Positions 42,472 to 51,253 of a stretch of 64,000 nucleotides of DNA are shown piece by piece (within the stretch, counting starts at the first letter, position 1; each line of letters starts with the position of its first letter). The position numbers were made by a program, and so were the translations under genes. The stretch lies in NCBI RefSeq assembly GCF_001180185.1, contig NZ_CVSS01000021.1:1-64000 (forward strand), in the 5' to 3' direction. Source of the stretch: Candidatus Pelagibacter communis. Its GTDB lineage: Bacteria > Pseudomonadota > Alphaproteobacteria > Pelagibacterales > Pelagibacteraceae. Below the pieces are notes generated by a model that saw nothing but the letters and a program-made list of their open reading frames with translations, was not told the DNA's origin and did no database searches.

Positions 42472-43029
42472 ATGAAACTTATAAAATTTTTTCTCATTAT
42501 TTTTATAACTTTACCGTCAACGATTAAAGCAGATTTAAATCAAGAATTATCATTAGAATTAAAAAAGGGTGGTAAACTTATATTTATTAGACATGCATAT
42601 GCACCAGGTGGTGGAGACCCTGAAAATTTTGATATTAATAACTGTGATACTCAAAGAAATTTGAGTGAAGAAGGAAGAAGCCAAGCCAAGAAGATTGGAA
42701 ATTTTTTTATAGAAAAAAATGTTCCAATTTTCAAAGTTTTTTCAAGTGAATGGTGTCGCTGTAAAGAAACTGCTGAATTGGCTTTCACAAATTTCGAAAC
42801 AAAAGATTTCTTAAATTCCTTTTTTAGTGCAAAGTTTGCTAATAATAAACATAAACAAATGTTAGATTTGAAAAATTATATTGATAAATTTAAAGGTAAT
42901 AAAAACTTAATTTTTGTCACTCATTATGTAGTAATATCAGAAGCTTTAGATTATGCTCCCTCATCGGGCGAAATAGTTATTGCAGATAAAAATTTTAATA
43001 AAATTGGTAGTATACAAATAGATTTTTAA
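42472..43029 (+). CDS. Histidine phosphatase family protein, exported
   Basis: Phosphoglycerate-mutase-like phosphatase with a signal peptide (MKLIKFFLIIFITLPSTIKA). The phospho-accepting His is in LIFIRHAYAPGGGDP, an Arg in FSSEWCRCKETAELA, and the second His in FVTHYVVISEAL. Length 185 aa. The periplasmic location and the NCDTQRNLSEEGR segment fit the Ais-like or lipid A/sugar phosphatase group, but the substrate is unknown. Confidence 0.82.
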   Translation: MKLIKFFLIIFITLPSTIKADLNQELSLELKKGGKLIFIRHAYAPGGGDPENFDINNCDTQRNLSEEGRSQAKKIGNFFIEKNVPIFKVFSSEWCRCKETAELAFTNFETKDFLNSFFSAKFANNKHKQMLDLKNYIDKFKGNKNLIFVTHYVVISEALDYAPSSGEIVIADKNFNKIGSIQIDF

Positions 43030-43033
43030 TATC

Positions 43034-43159
43034 ATGTCATCAAAGCGAGCAATGAAACAAGCCCAAAAACAAGCTTACGCTAAACATAGAAGTAACATTA
43101 CTAATAATAGATTTGGAAATAGAAAAAAAAATTTTTCTAAGAAAAATAAAAAAAGCTAA
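43034..43159 (+). CDS. Small basic protein (41 aa)
   Basis: ATG at 43034, four bases after the histidine-phosphatase stop. The product starts MSSKRAMKQAQKQAYAKH and continues with a Lys/Asn-rich tail. Strongly basic and without membrane segments; possibly RNA- or ribosome-associated. No family recognised. Its 3' end overlaps the convergent hypothetical gene by four bases. Confidence 0.45.
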   Translation: MSSKRAMKQAQKQAYAKHRSNITNNRFGNRKKNFSKKNKKS

Positions 43160-43578
43160 CTTTCTTTTTTAAATTTCTCAATTTTTTTACAAAAAGAAAT
43201 TTTAGATATTCCTTCTTCATCATTAAGAACAGTTTTCATGAAAATCTCTTGTTTATCTTTTTCAAAAAGAATTTGAGTATAAAATTGTGGATATCCGTGT
43301 TTATGAGTGAGTATTTTACCATTTTCTTCATAAATATTTCGAACATAAGAGTTTGATTTTTTAGTACTTAAATCAGTTAGTCGATATTTTTGATATGTTT
43401 TTTCCTTATAAACATAATTTCTAGTCATAATCAATTCATTTAGATTTAGGATATACTCATTCTTTAAAAACTCATCCTGACTATCATCACAATCACTCAT
43501 CACAATTATTTCTGACTGAGAATTTTGTATAAGAAGAATAAGTAAAAAAAGACTAATAAGAAATCTAATTTTTTTCAT
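43156..43578 (-). CDS. Exported hypothetical protein
   Basis: A 140-aa protein with a clear signal peptide (MKKIRFLISLFLLILLIQNS, cut before SEI). The mature part has an early CDDSQDEFLKNEYILNL segment and one late Cys (ISFCKKIEKF), which could form a disulfide. No family recognised. The ATG at 43578 is chosen; a TTG at 43602 would extend it by eight residues. It overlaps the preceding 57-aa membrane protein gene by 14 bases, so it is the third gene of a short minus-strand operon. Confidence 0.65.
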   Translation of the reverse strand: MKKIRFLISLFLLILLIQNSQSEIIVMSDCDDSQDEFLKNEYILNLNELIMTRNYVYKEKTYQKYRLTDLSTKKSNSYVRNIYEENGKILTHKHGYPQFYTQILFEKDKQEIFMKTVLNDEEGISKISFCKKIEKFKKES

Positions 43579-43738
43579 GTTTTTCAGCAAAAAATATTCC
43601 AATTAAAAGCAATGCTGTCCAACCTAAACCCAAAAGGCCTTTTAAAACACTCGTATCAGCACTCCAAATTTTTAGTACAAGCGCACCAAAGATAAGTCCA
43701 AGAATGTAGATTATTATAACAATTGAAGTTTTACTCAT
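43565..43738 (-). CDS. Two-span membrane protein (57 aa)
   Basis: ATG at 43738 gives MSKTSIVIIIYILGLIFGAL, a short loop (KIWSADTSVLKG) and a second helix (LLGLGWTALLLIGIFFAEK). No family recognised, but two clean helices and overlaps with both neighbours (8 bases with the DUF1289 gene, 14 with the exported hypothetical) support a real gene. Confidence 0.65.
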   Translation of the reverse strand: MSKTSIVIIIYILGLIFGALVLKIWSADTSVLKGLLGLGWTALLLIGIFFAEKHEKN

Positions 43739-43982
43739 TTTTTAAATTTTTTTTAAATAAAGAAATACCATTTTCAATTTTAAATGTATAGGATTCTTCA
43801 AAACTTTCTAATTGCCAACCTGTTAATCTATTTTTAATAGTTTTAAGGTTTTCTTTTTTCCATTCATCTGATGTTTCCTGCAATTTCCAAATTTTTTTTT
43901 CTTCTTCATTTCTTCCACAACCATAGCAATATCCTGTGCTTGGATCTGTTTTACATATACTAATGCAAGGTGAAATAATCAT
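43731..43982 (-). CDS. DUF1289 Cys-rich protein
   Basis: An 83-aa protein whose N-terminal half matches DUF1289: ISPCISICKTDPSTGYCYGCGR, with four Cys in a probable metal or iron-sulfur site, followed by EEEKKIWKL and a basic helix. Function in the family is unknown. First gene of the three-gene minus-strand run ending at 43156, and divergent from the tRNA-Leu/tig transcript. Confidence 0.8.
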   Translation of the reverse strand: MIISPCISICKTDPSTGYCYGCGRNEEEKKIWKLQETSDEWKKENLKTIKNRLTGWQLESFEESYTFKIENGISLFKKNLKNE

Positions 43983-44027
43983 TACTATATTATAATAGAA
44001 AATATATATATTTTACAATAATTGTCG

Positions 44028-44056
44028 TTGGACAAATAGTTTCAATAATATATAAA
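44028..44056 (+). promoter_or_regulatory. Sigma-70 promoter of tRNA-Leu
   Basis: TTGGAC (44028-44033), exactly 17 bases, then TATAAA (44051-44056), placing initiation a few bases before the tRNA 5' end at 44071. It may also drive tig. Confidence 0.7.
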
Positions 44057-44070
44057 ACCTCTACATTTGT

Positions 44071-44155
44071 GGGGCGATGGCGGAATTGGTAGACGCGTTG
44101 GTCTTAGGAACCAATATGGCAACATGTGAAGGTTCGAGTCCTTTTCGCCCTACCA
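44071..44155 (+). tRNA. tRNA-Leu (anticodon UAG)
   Basis: The acceptor stem GGGGCGA pairs with TCGCCCT, the T arm GGTTCGAGTCC is canonical, and a long variable arm (class II, as for Leu) is present. The anticodon loop CTTAGGA between TTGGT and ACCAA gives anticodon TAG, reading CUA. The terminal CCA is encoded at 44153-44155. tig follows after 10 bases. Confidence 0.95.
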
Positions 44156-44165
44156 TTTAAATATT

Positions 44166-45599
44166 ATGAAAGTTACTATAGAAAATAAAAATGGTCTTAA
44201 CAAAGATGTAAAAGTCTTAGTAGATAAAAAAACCATGTCCAATTATATGGATGAAAAATATGAAGAAATTAAAGGTACAGTTAATTTAAAAGGTTTTAGA
44301 CCTGGAAAAGTTCCAAGGGAAATTTTAAAAAGACAATTTGGCAAAGCTGTTTTTAGTGAGGTTTTGGATAAAGTATTAAAGGAAACATCATCTAAAGCAC
44401 TAGAAGAGAACAAAATAAAACCTGCAGGTCAACCAAAACTAAATTTGAAAACATATGGTGAAGATAAAGAGTTAGAGTACGTTCTTTCGATAACAGAGCT
44501 ACCTAAAATTGATATTAAAGGAATAAGTAATATTAAATTTGATCAATACACAGTTAAGATTGATCCCTCAGAAACTGATAAAAGAATAAATGAAATCGCA
44601 AAAAACCAACCAAATTTCAAAGAAGCTACACTAGAGTCAAAAGCTAATCTGGGAGATTTAGTAGTATTAGATTATAATGCAACAGTGGATGGTCAAACAT
44701 TTAATGGAAGTGAAGGTAAAAATACACAATTAACACTTGGAAAAGATTTATTTCTAAAAGGTTTTGATAAACAATTGATTGGTTTAAAAAAAGACCAAAC
44801 TAAAGTTGTTGACGCAGTTTTACCAGAAAATTTTCCAGAAAAAAAACTAGCAAATAAAAAAGCAAAATTTAATTGTAAGATTATATCTATAAAAAAACCT
44901 GAAGAAACTAAAATCAATGATGAGTTTGCAAAAAATTTAGGTGCAAAAGATTTACAAGATTTAAAAAAACTAATATCAAACCAAATTAATAATGAATATA
45001 AAAATTCACTAGATAGACTATCAAAAAATCAAATTTTAAAAGAATTAGAAAAATTTAAAGTTGATGAAATACCTGATAATTTAGTTGATGAAGAAGTAAA
45101 AATATTATCACAAGGAATGAACGATGAGGACGTCAAAAAAAATAGAAAAAATTTTGAAGGAATTGCAAAAAAAAGAATTAAAACTGGTTTAATTCTTAAT
45201 GAATTTGGAGATCAAAATCAAATTAAAGTGAGTGAGCAAGAGCTTCAGGCAGAAATAAAGAAACAATTAAGCATGATGCCCGGACAAGAAAAAATGGTAA
45301 TGGATTTTTACCAGAAGAATCCTTCTGCAGTAGCAAGCTTAAGAGGTACTGTTTACGAGGAGAAGATAATTAATCTCATTAAAGAAAAAGCAAAACCAAA
45401 TAAAAAAGAAATTACTAAAAATGAAGCCGAAAAAATTTTAAAAGAAAGTCAAAAGCAACAACTTGATCAAGAATTAAATGACCAAAGAAAAACTGAAAAA
45501 ACAGTTCAGACAAAAAAATCAAATAAGATCAAAACTGAGCTAAAATCAACAAAAACTAAATCTACAATCAAAAAAACAAAAAAAGTTAGCAAAAAGTAA
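44166..45599 (+). CDS. tig: Trigger factor with Lys-rich C-terminal tail
   Basis: Ribosome-associated chaperone and peptidyl-prolyl isomerase. The N-terminal ribosome-binding domain has the signature LKGFRPGKVPREILKRQFG; the FKBP-like PPIase domain spans roughly residues 155-240 (LGDLVVLDYNATVDGQTFNG and LGKDLFLKGFDKQLIG); a helical substrate-binding domain follows. At 477 aa it is longer than E. coli's 432 because of a low-complexity Lys/Thr/Ser-rich tail from about residue 415. First of the tig-clpP-clpX-lon block. Confidence 0.95.
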   Translation: MKVTIENKNGLNKDVKVLVDKKTMSNYMDEKYEEIKGTVNLKGFRPGKVPREILKRQFGKAVFSEVLDKVLKETSSKALEENKIKPAGQPKLNLKTYGEDKELEYVLSITELPKIDIKGISNIKFDQYTVKIDPSETDKRINEIAKNQPNFKEATLESKANLGDLVVLDYNATVDGQTFNGSEGKNTQLTLGKDLFLKGFDKQLIGLKKDQTKVVDAVLPENFPEKKLANKKAKFNCKIISIKKPEETKINDEFAKNLGAKDLQDLKKLISNQINNEYKNSLDRLSKNQILKELEKFKVDEIPDNLVDEEVKILSQGMNDEDVKKNRKNFEGIAKKRIKTGLILNEFGDQNQIKVSEQELQAEIKKQLSMMPGQEKMVMDFYQKNPSAVASLRGTVYEEKIINLIKEKAKPNKKEITKNEAEKILKESQKQQLDQELNDQRKTEKTVQTKKSNKIKTELKSTKTKSTIKKTKKVSKK

Positions 45600-45632
45600 T
45601 CTCAAGTTGTATAAGTTAAACGAATCAAGTTT

Positions 45633-46244
45633 ATGACAAATAAAATTTCAGAATATATGAGTAGTCTAATTCCTATGGTTGTTGAACAATCAAGTAAAGG
45701 TGAGAGGGCTTACGACATATTTTCAAGATTACTTAAAGAGAGAATAATTTTTTTAACTGGACAGATTAATGATAATGTTGCTTCTCTTGTTACAGCTCAG
45801 CTATTGTTTTTGGAAGCTGAGGACCCAAAAAAAGATGTTTATTTATATATAAATAGCCCAGGTGGTTTAGTAACAGCTGGTTTGGGAATCTATGACACTA
45901 TGCAATATATTAAACCTGAAATATCTACACTTTGCATTGGTCAAGCTGCCTCAATGGGATCTTTTTTACTTTCTGCAGGAACAAAAGGAAAAAGATTTTC
46001 TTTGCCGAATTCAAGAATTATGGTTCATCAACCTTCTGCAGGTTTTCAAGGGCAAGCTACAGATATAGAAATTCATGCTAATGAGGTTCTATCCCTTAAA
46101 AAAAGGTTAAACGAAATATATTCAAAACATACAGGCAAAGATGTGGAAGAAATCAAAAGTGCTCTTGAAAGAGATAATTTTATGACAGCAGAGTCTGCAA
46201 AGACATTTGGATTAATAGACGAAGTAGTAGAAAAAAGATCTTAA
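45633..46244 (+). CDS. clpP: ATP-dependent Clp protease proteolytic subunit
   Basis: Serine protease that forms the tetradecameric ClpP barrel. Catalytic triad by spacing: S107 (GQAASMGSF), H132 (IMVHQPSAG) and D181, the same 25- and 49-residue intervals as E. coli. NSPGG (residues 74-78) forms the oxyanion region. Length 203 aa. Followed by clpX, its ATPase partner, after 91 bases. Confidence 0.97.
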   Translation: MTNKISEYMSSLIPMVVEQSSKGERAYDIFSRLLKERIIFLTGQINDNVASLVTAQLLFLEAEDPKKDVYLYINSPGGLVTAGLGIYDTMQYIKPEISTLCIGQAASMGSFLLSAGTKGKRFSLPNSRIMVHQPSAGFQGQATDIEIHANEVLSLKKRLNEIYSKHTGKDVEEIKSALERDNFMTAESAKTFGLIDEVVEKRS

Positions 46245-46296
46245 TATACCATATATTGCAAATCTACAATTTGAACCTTGATATCAATTAGTCTCC

Positions 46297-46302
46297 TATA
46301 AT
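46297..46302 (+). promoter_or_regulatory. Consensus -10 element before clpX
   Basis: A perfect TATAAT lies 33 bases before the clpX ATG. The best -35 at 17-base spacing (AACCTT) is poor, so this is offered as a possible internal promoter only. Confidence 0.35.
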
Positions 46303-46335
46303 AGAATATAAATATTGATTCGTTAAAAAAATATT

Positions 46336-47604
46336 ATGAGTACAAATAGTAAAAATATTCTTTATTGCTCTTTTTGTGGAAAAAGCCAGCATGAAGTTAG
46401 AAAGTTAATTGCAGGCCCCACTGTATTTATATGTGATGAATGTGTTGAATTATGTATGGATATTATTAAAGAGGAAAATAAAGATACATTCGTTAAACAC
46501 CAAGATGGACTTCCTTCTCCAAAAGAGATTTGCACTGTCTTAGATGATTATGTTATTGGACAAAGTCATGCTAAAAAAGTTTTATCTGTAGCTGTTCACA
46601 ATCATTATAAAAGATTAAATTACGATAACAAAACTAGTAAAAATGTAGAGTTGGCTAAATCTAATATTCTTCTAGTAGGACCAACTGGATGTGGAAAAAC
46701 ACTGCTGGCTCAAACATTAGCAAGAATATTAGATGTTCCATTTACAATGGCTGATGCAACAACTTTAACAGAGGCTGGATATGTTGGAGAAGATGTGGAA
46801 AATATAATTTTGAAATTACTTCAAGCTGCTGATTATAATGTTGAAAAAGCTCAAAGAGGTATAGTTTATATCGATGAAGTAGATAAGATAAGCAGAAAAT
46901 CTGAAAACCCCTCAATCACCAGAGATGTTTCTGGAGAAGGTGTTCAGCAAGCTTTATTAAAAATTATGGAAGGAACAATTGCTAGTGTACCTCCACAAGG
47001 AGGAAGAAAACATCCTCAACAAGAATTTCTTCAAGTAGATACAACAAATATTTTGTTTATTTGTGGAGGTGCATTTGCAGGTTTAGATAAAATAATTTCA
47101 CAAAGAGATAAAGGCACATCTATTGGTTTTGGTGCTGATGTTAAAAATACACAAGATAAAAAAACAGGTGAATGGATGAAAAATTTAGAGCCTGAAGATC
47201 TATTGAAATATGGTTTAATTCCTGAATTTATAGGTAGATTACCCATGATAGCTACTTTAGAGGATTTGGATGAAAAATCTTTAATTAAGATTTTACAAGA
47301 ACCAAAAAACTCATTAACAAAACAATATAAAGAGCTATTTAAACTAGACGGAGCTAAGTTAATTTTTAAAGATAATGCCTTAAAAGAAATTGCACAAAAA
47401 GCAATCAGCAAAAAAACTGGGGCCAGAGGTTTAAGATCAATTTTGGAAAATATTTTATTGAAAACAATGTACGATTTGCCAAGCCAGGATAACATAGAGG
47501 AAGTAATAGTCGATGCATCTGCTGCAAAAGGACACTCCCAACCAATCTTGGTACACAGTAAAAATGAAGGTAAATCAAAAAATAACAAAACTTCAGCGGC
47601 GTAA
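46336..47604 (+). CDS. clpX: Clp protease ATP-binding subunit ClpX
   Basis: AAA+ unfoldase feeding ClpP. The N-terminal zinc finger has C11, C14, C33 and C36. Walker A is GPTGCGKT at residues 115-122, Walker [11 protein letters not shown], and the ClpP-contacting loop reads IGFGADV. The pore loop GYVGEDVE is present. Length 422 aa is standard. Lon follows after 60 bases. Confidence 0.97.
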   Translation: MSTNSKNILYCSFCGKSQHEVRKLIAGPTVFICDECVELCMDIIKEENKDTFVKHQDGLPSPKEICTVLDDYVIGQSHAKKVLSVAVHNHYKRLNYDNKTSKNVELAKSNILLVGPTGCGKTLLAQTLARILDVPFTMADATTLTEAGYVGEDVENIILKLLQAADYNVEKAQRGIVYIDEVDKISRKSENPSITRDVSGEGVQQALLKIMEGTIASVPPQGGRKHPQQEFLQVDTTNILFICGGAFAGLDKIISQRDKGTSIGFGADVKNTQDKKTGEWMKNLEPEDLLKYGLIPEFIGRLPMIATLEDLDEKSLIKILQEPKNSLTKQYKELFKLDGAKLIFKDNALKEIAQKAISKKTGARGLRSILENILLKTMYDLPSQDNIEEVIVDASAAKGHSQPILVHSKNEGKSKNNKTSAA

Positions 47605-47664
47605 TATCCTTAATAACTTATAAAAAGGTATTGCAATATTAGATATAATATCCATATTTATATT

Positions 47665-50043
47665 ATGGACGTTAAAATTTCATCACCTCTTTTACCTTTA
47701 AGAGATATTGTCGTATTCCCGAGTATGGTTATACCGTTATTTGTTGGAAGAGATAAATCTATATCGGCCTTAAATGAAGTAATGAAGAATGATAAAAAAA
47801 TCATTTTAGTAACTCAAAAAAATTCTGAAATAGATGACCCAAAAAAAACAGATGTATTTATGTATGGCTGTGAGGGAAATATACTTCAACTTTTAAAATT
47901 ACCAGATGGAACTGTAAAAGTTTTAGTAGAAGGGAATAAGAGAGTTAAAATTTTAGATTTTAGAGATAATGAAAAATTTATTACTTGTGATTACACACCA
48001 TATAAAGATGTAGTAAATAAAGATGAAGATCTTTATCCACTAGCAGCAACTGCAATTAGGAGACTGGAAAAATTAACCTCAATTAATAAAAAAGTTTCAA
48101 ACGAGACAATTAATGCAATCAAACAATTGAAAGAGCCTTCGCAGATTGCAGATAATATTGCTTCGCACATAACAGCAACAATTTCTGAAAAACAACAACT
48201 TTTTGAAACAATTGATGTAAAGAAAAGATTAGATGCAATTATAAAAATTATGGAAAATGAGGCAAGTATAATCGGTGTTGAAAAAAGGATCAGAGGACGA
48301 GTTAAAACTCAAATGGAAAAAACCCAAAGAGAATATTATTTAAATGAACAACTTAAAGCTATTCAAAAAGAGCTTGGAGAAATAGAAGATGGGAAAGATG
48401 AAAACACAAGTTTGAATAAATCAATCATAAAAGCAAAGATGCCTAAAGAAGTTGAGAAGAAATGTCTTCAAGAGCTTAAAAAGTTAAAGAATATGAGTCC
48501 AATGTCAGCTGAAGCAACAGTTGTAAGAAATTATCTTGATTGGATGACCGAATTACCTTGGCATAAAAAAAGCGAAGTTGATATTGATTTGGTAAAAGCT
48601 TTAGATGTTTTGGATAAGGATCATTTCGGTTTAGAGAAAGTAAAAGAGAGAATAGTAGAATTTTTAGCTGTTCAAAAAAGAATTGAAAAAATTAAAGGAC
48701 CAATCCTTTGTTTAGTTGGACCCCCAGGAGTTGGAAAAACTTCTTTAGGAAAATCTATAGCAAAGGCTACAAATAGACAATTTGTAAGAATGTCAGTTGG
48801 TGGAATGAGAGATGAAGCTGAAATTAGAGGTCATAGAAGAACTTATATTGGATCTTTGCCCGGTAAAATTATTCAAATGATGAAAAAAGCAGGTACAAAA
48901 AATCCATTAATATTATTAGATGAGATAGATAAAATTGGAAATGATTATCGTGGTGATCCCTCATCTGCACTTTTAGAGGCATTAGATCCAGAGCAAAACA
49001 CAACATTTAATGACCATTATCTAGAAGTAGATTATGATTTATCTGATGTAATGTTTGTCACGACTGCAAATACATTGAATATTCTTCCTCCATTACTTGA
49101 TAGAATGGAAGTAATTAGATTAGCTGGTTATACAGAGGATGAAAAAATAAGTATAGCAAATAAATTTTTGTTACCTAAGCAAATTAAAGACAATGGTGTC
49201 AAAGAAAATGAAATGAACTTAGATAAAGACATCATTAAAGAGATAATAAGAAATTATACAAAAGAGTCTGGTGTTAGAAATTTAGAGAGAGAGATTTCTA
49301 AATTAGCAAGAAAAGTAGTAAAAAAAGTGGTAGCTGGTGAACAAAAAGAGGTAAAAATTAATAATAAAAATCTCTCAGATTTTTTAGGTGTAGCTAAATA
49401 TAAATTTGGTGAGATTGAGTCAAATGATAGAGTGGGAATAGTTGTTGGTTTAGCTTGGACAGAATATGGAGGAGAAATTTTGAAGATTGAAACTGTTACA
49501 ATGCCCGGAAAAGGAAGAATGCAAATAACAGGTAAACTAGGTGATGTGATGCAAGAGTCAGTTAAAGCAGCAAAATCATTTGTTAGATCAAAATGTTTAG
49601 AATACGGTATAATACCTCCTCATTTTGAAAAAAAAGATTTTCACATTCACGTTCCTGAAGGTGCAACTCCTAAAGATGGTCCTTCTGCCGGAGTTGGAAT
49701 GGTAACTTCAATTGTATCTTCTTTGACTAACATCCCTGTTAGAAAAGACGTTGCCATGACAGGGGAAGTAACAATCACAGGCCAAGTACTTCCAATTGGG
49801 GGACTTAAAGAAAAATTACTAGCTGCTCATCGTGCTGGTATTAAAGAAGTTATAATTCCAAAGGAAAATGAAAAAGATTTAGTAGATATGCCAAAAAAAA
49901 TTATTGATGAGATTAAAATTACTCCTGTAGAAAATGCTGATCAAGTTTTAAAGATAGCTTTAATGAAAGAATTAAAAAGAGTAGAATGGGTAGAGGTCGA
50001 TTTAACCAAAAAAGATGATAAATCTCAAGCCAGTATTCAATAA
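47665..50043 (+). CDS. lon: ATP-dependent protease Lon
   Basis: Homo-oligomeric AAA+ serine protease degrading damaged and regulatory proteins. The N-terminal LAN domain covers about residues 1-200; Walker A GPPGVGKTS starts at residue 352; the Ser-Lys dyad is S674 (DGPSAGVGM) and K717 (GGLKEKLL), separated by 43 residues as in E. coli. Length 792 aa. HU, often next to lon in related bacteria, is instead at 1.7 kb. Confidence 0.97.
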   Translation: MDVKISSPLLPLRDIVVFPSMVIPLFVGRDKSISALNEVMKNDKKIILVTQKNSEIDDPKKTDVFMYGCEGNILQLLKLPDGTVKVLVEGNKRVKILDFRDNEKFITCDYTPYKDVVNKDEDLYPLAATAIRRLEKLTSINKKVSNETINAIKQLKEPSQIADNIASHITATISEKQQLFETIDVKKRLDAIIKIMENEASIIGVEKRIRGRVKTQMEKTQREYYLNEQLKAIQKELGEIEDGKDENTSLNKSIIKAKMPKEVEKKCLQELKKLKNMSPMSAEATVVRNYLDWMTELPWHKKSEVDIDLVKALDVLDKDHFGLEKVKERIVEFLAVQKRIEKIKGPILCLVGPPGVGKTSLGKSIAKATNRQFVRMSVGGMRDEAEIRGHRRTYIGSLPGKIIQMMKKAGTKNPLILLDEIDKIGNDYRGDPSSALLEALDPEQNTTFNDHYLEVDYDLSDVMFVTTANTLNILPPLLDRMEVIRLAGYTEDEKISIANKFLLPKQIKDNGVKENEMNLDKDIIKEIIRNYTKESGVRNLEREISKLARKVVKKVVAGEQKEVKINNKNLSDFLGVAKYKFGEIESNDRVGIVVGLAWTEYGGEILKIETVTMPGKGRMQITGKLGDVMQESVKAAKSFVRSKCLEYGIIPPHFEKKDFHIHVPEGATPKDGPSAGVGMVTSIVSSLTNIPVRKDVAMTGEVTITGQVLPIGGLKEKLLAAHRAGIKEVIIPKENEKDLVDMPKKIIDEIKITPVENADQVLKIALMKELKRVEWVEVDLTKKDDKSQASIQ

Positions 50044-50050
50044 TAATTAA

Positions 50051-50079
50051 TTTACTTTATACTTACGTTGATGTATTAG
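50051..50079 (+). promoter_or_regulatory. Putative promoter of the tRNA-Val/tRNA-Asp pair
   Basis: TTTACT (50051-50056), 17 bases, then TATTAG (50074-50079). Initiation would fall just before the tRNA-Val 5' end at 50093. Confidence 0.4.
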
Positions 50080-50092
50080 TACCGTTATTTTG

Positions 50093-50168
50093 GGGCGGTT
50101 AGCTCAGTTGGTAGAGCATCTCGTTTACACCGAGGGGGTCAAAGGTTCGAGTCCTTTACTGCCCACCA
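50093..50168 (+). tRNA. tRNA-Val (anticodon UAC)
   Basis: GGGCGGT pairs with ACTGCCC (one G:U), D arm AGCTCAGTTGGTAGAGC, anticodon loop TTTACAC between TCTCG and CGAGG (anticodon TAC), T arm AGGTTCGAGTCCT. CCA is encoded at 50166-50168. 76 nt. Confidence 0.96.
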
Positions 50169-50182
50169 AAAACTGAATAAGT

Positions 50183-50259
50183 GGGGGTGTAGCTCAGTTG
50201 GTTAGAGCGATCGCCTGTCACGCGATAGGTCGAGGGTTCGAGTCCCTTCACTCCCGCCA
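50183..50259 (+). tRNA. tRNA-Asp (anticodon GUC)
   Basis: GGGGGTG pairs with CACTCCC, D arm AGCTCAGTTGGTTAGAGC, anticodon loop CTGTCAC between ATCGC and GCGAT (anticodon GTC), T arm GGGTTCGAGTCCC. Discriminator G and CCA encoded. 14 bases after tRNA-Val, likely one transcript. Confidence 0.96.
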
Positions 50260-50276
50260 CTTTCCTTGTAAACTGG

Positions 50277-50291
50277 TGATAATCATTATCA
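50277..50291. promoter_or_regulatory. Fur-box-like palindrome upstream of nuoA
   Basis: A perfect 7-1-7 palindrome TGATAATCATTATCA. The 19 bases ending at 50290 match the classical Fur consensus at 15 positions, by hand alignment. It lies 66 bases before the nuoA start and 17 bases after tRNA-Asp, where it could act on nuo transcription. No clear -35/-10 pair overlaps it, so its role is inferred from sequence only. Confidence 0.5.
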
Positions 50292-50357
50292 GTTAGGCCT
50301 TAAAAATGTGACTTTTCTACTCTACAACATGATATAAAAATAGCTATATAGACTCAT

Positions 50358-50726
50358 ATGTTTCCAGAATTTTTAAAAGAATATTTGCCAATTATACTAT
50401 TTTTAGTAATCGCTTTAGGATTAAGTGGTGCATTTGTTGTCGTGAATTATATTCTCTCTCCAAAAAATCCAGACCCTGAAAAATTATCAGCCTATGAATG
50501 TGGTTTTGAACCATTTCAAGATTCAAGAATGGAATTTGATGTTAGATTTTATTTAGTGGCAATTTTATTTATAATTTTTGACTTAGAAATAGCATTTCTT
50601 TTTCCTTGGGCAATCTCTTTGGGCAATATTGGTTTATTAGGATTTATATCAATGATGATTTTTCTGTTCATTTTGACCATTGGATTTATTTATGAATGGA
50701 AAAAAGGTGCTTTGGATTGGGAATAA
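50358..50726 (+). CDS. nuoA: NADH-quinone oxidoreductase subunit A
   Basis: Small membrane subunit of complex I, 122 aa with three helices. Family motif [21 protein letters not shown] is visible (Cys-Gly-Phe-Glu loop after helix 1), followed by [17 protein letters not shown]. First gene of a complete nuoA-N operon in the standard order with no insertions. Confidence 0.96.
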   Translation: MFPEFLKEYLPIILFLVIALGLSGAFVVVNYILSPKNPDPEKLSAYECGFEPFQDSRMEFDVRFYLVAILFIIFDLEIAFLFPWAISLGNIGLLGFISMMIFLFILTIGFIYEWKKGALDWE

Positions 50727-50735
50727 TTTAATCTT

Positions 50736-51251
50736 ATGAATAACAAATTAAATCAAGTCCCTGAAGAATTTAAAAAATTAGCTGAGGATTTTAGTAAAAA
50801 TGGTTTTATTACAACCTCACTTGATAATTTAGTAAATTGGTCGAGATCAGGATCATTACATTGGATGACCTTTGGTTTAGCATGCTGTGCGGTTGAGATG
50901 ATGCAAACTGCGATGCCAAGATATGATTTAGAGAGATTCGGAGCAGCTCCACGTGGTTCTCCAAGACAATCAGATGTAATGATTGTAGCTGGCACTTTAA
51001 CAAATAAAATGGCTCCAGCACTTAGAAAAGTTTATGATCAAATGCCAGAGCCAAGATATGTAATTTCAATGGGTAGCTGTGCAAATGGTGGTGGTTACTA
51101 TCATTACTCATATTCTGTTGTGAGAGGTTGTGATAGAATTGTGCCAGTAGATATTTACGTGCCAGGATGTCCACCCTCAGCAGAAGCTTTATTATATGGA
51201 ATTCTTCAATTACAAAAAAAAATAAGAAACAAAGGTTCTTTACCAAGATAA
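50736..51251 (+). CDS. nuoB: NADH-quinone oxidoreductase subunit B
   Basis: Holds cluster N2, the last iron-sulfur centre before quinone. Ligands: the Cys-Cys pair in [11 protein letters not shown], a Cys in [15 protein letters not shown] and one in [14 protein letters not shown]. Length 171 aa. Nine bases after nuoA and two bases before nuoC. Confidence 0.97.
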   Translation: MNNKLNQVPEEFKKLAEDFSKNGFITTSLDNLVNWSRSGSLHWMTFGLACCAVEMMQTAMPRYDLERFGAAPRGSPRQSDVMIVAGTLTNKMAPALRKVYDQMPEPRYVISMGSCANGGGYYHYSYSVVRGCDRIVPVDIYVPGCPPSAEALLYGILQLQKKIRNKGSLPR

Positions 51252-51253
51252 TT

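Noticed and set aside
45410-45599. Lys-rich 3' end of tig as a possible frameshift extension
   Set aside because: The frame is continuous and low-complexity Lys-rich tails occur in trigger factors; no sign of an indel.
47031-47588. Minus-strand open frame of 185 codons inside clpX
   Set aside because: Long but fully antisense to a conserved gene; Ser/Leu/Phe-rich composition typical of a reversed Lys/Glu-rich coding strand.
50101-50260. Similar segments in the two adjacent tRNA genes
   Set aside because: Shared D-arm and T-arm sequence (AGCTCAGTTGGT, GGTTCGAGTCC) is ordinary tRNA conservation, not a mobile repeat or CRISPR.
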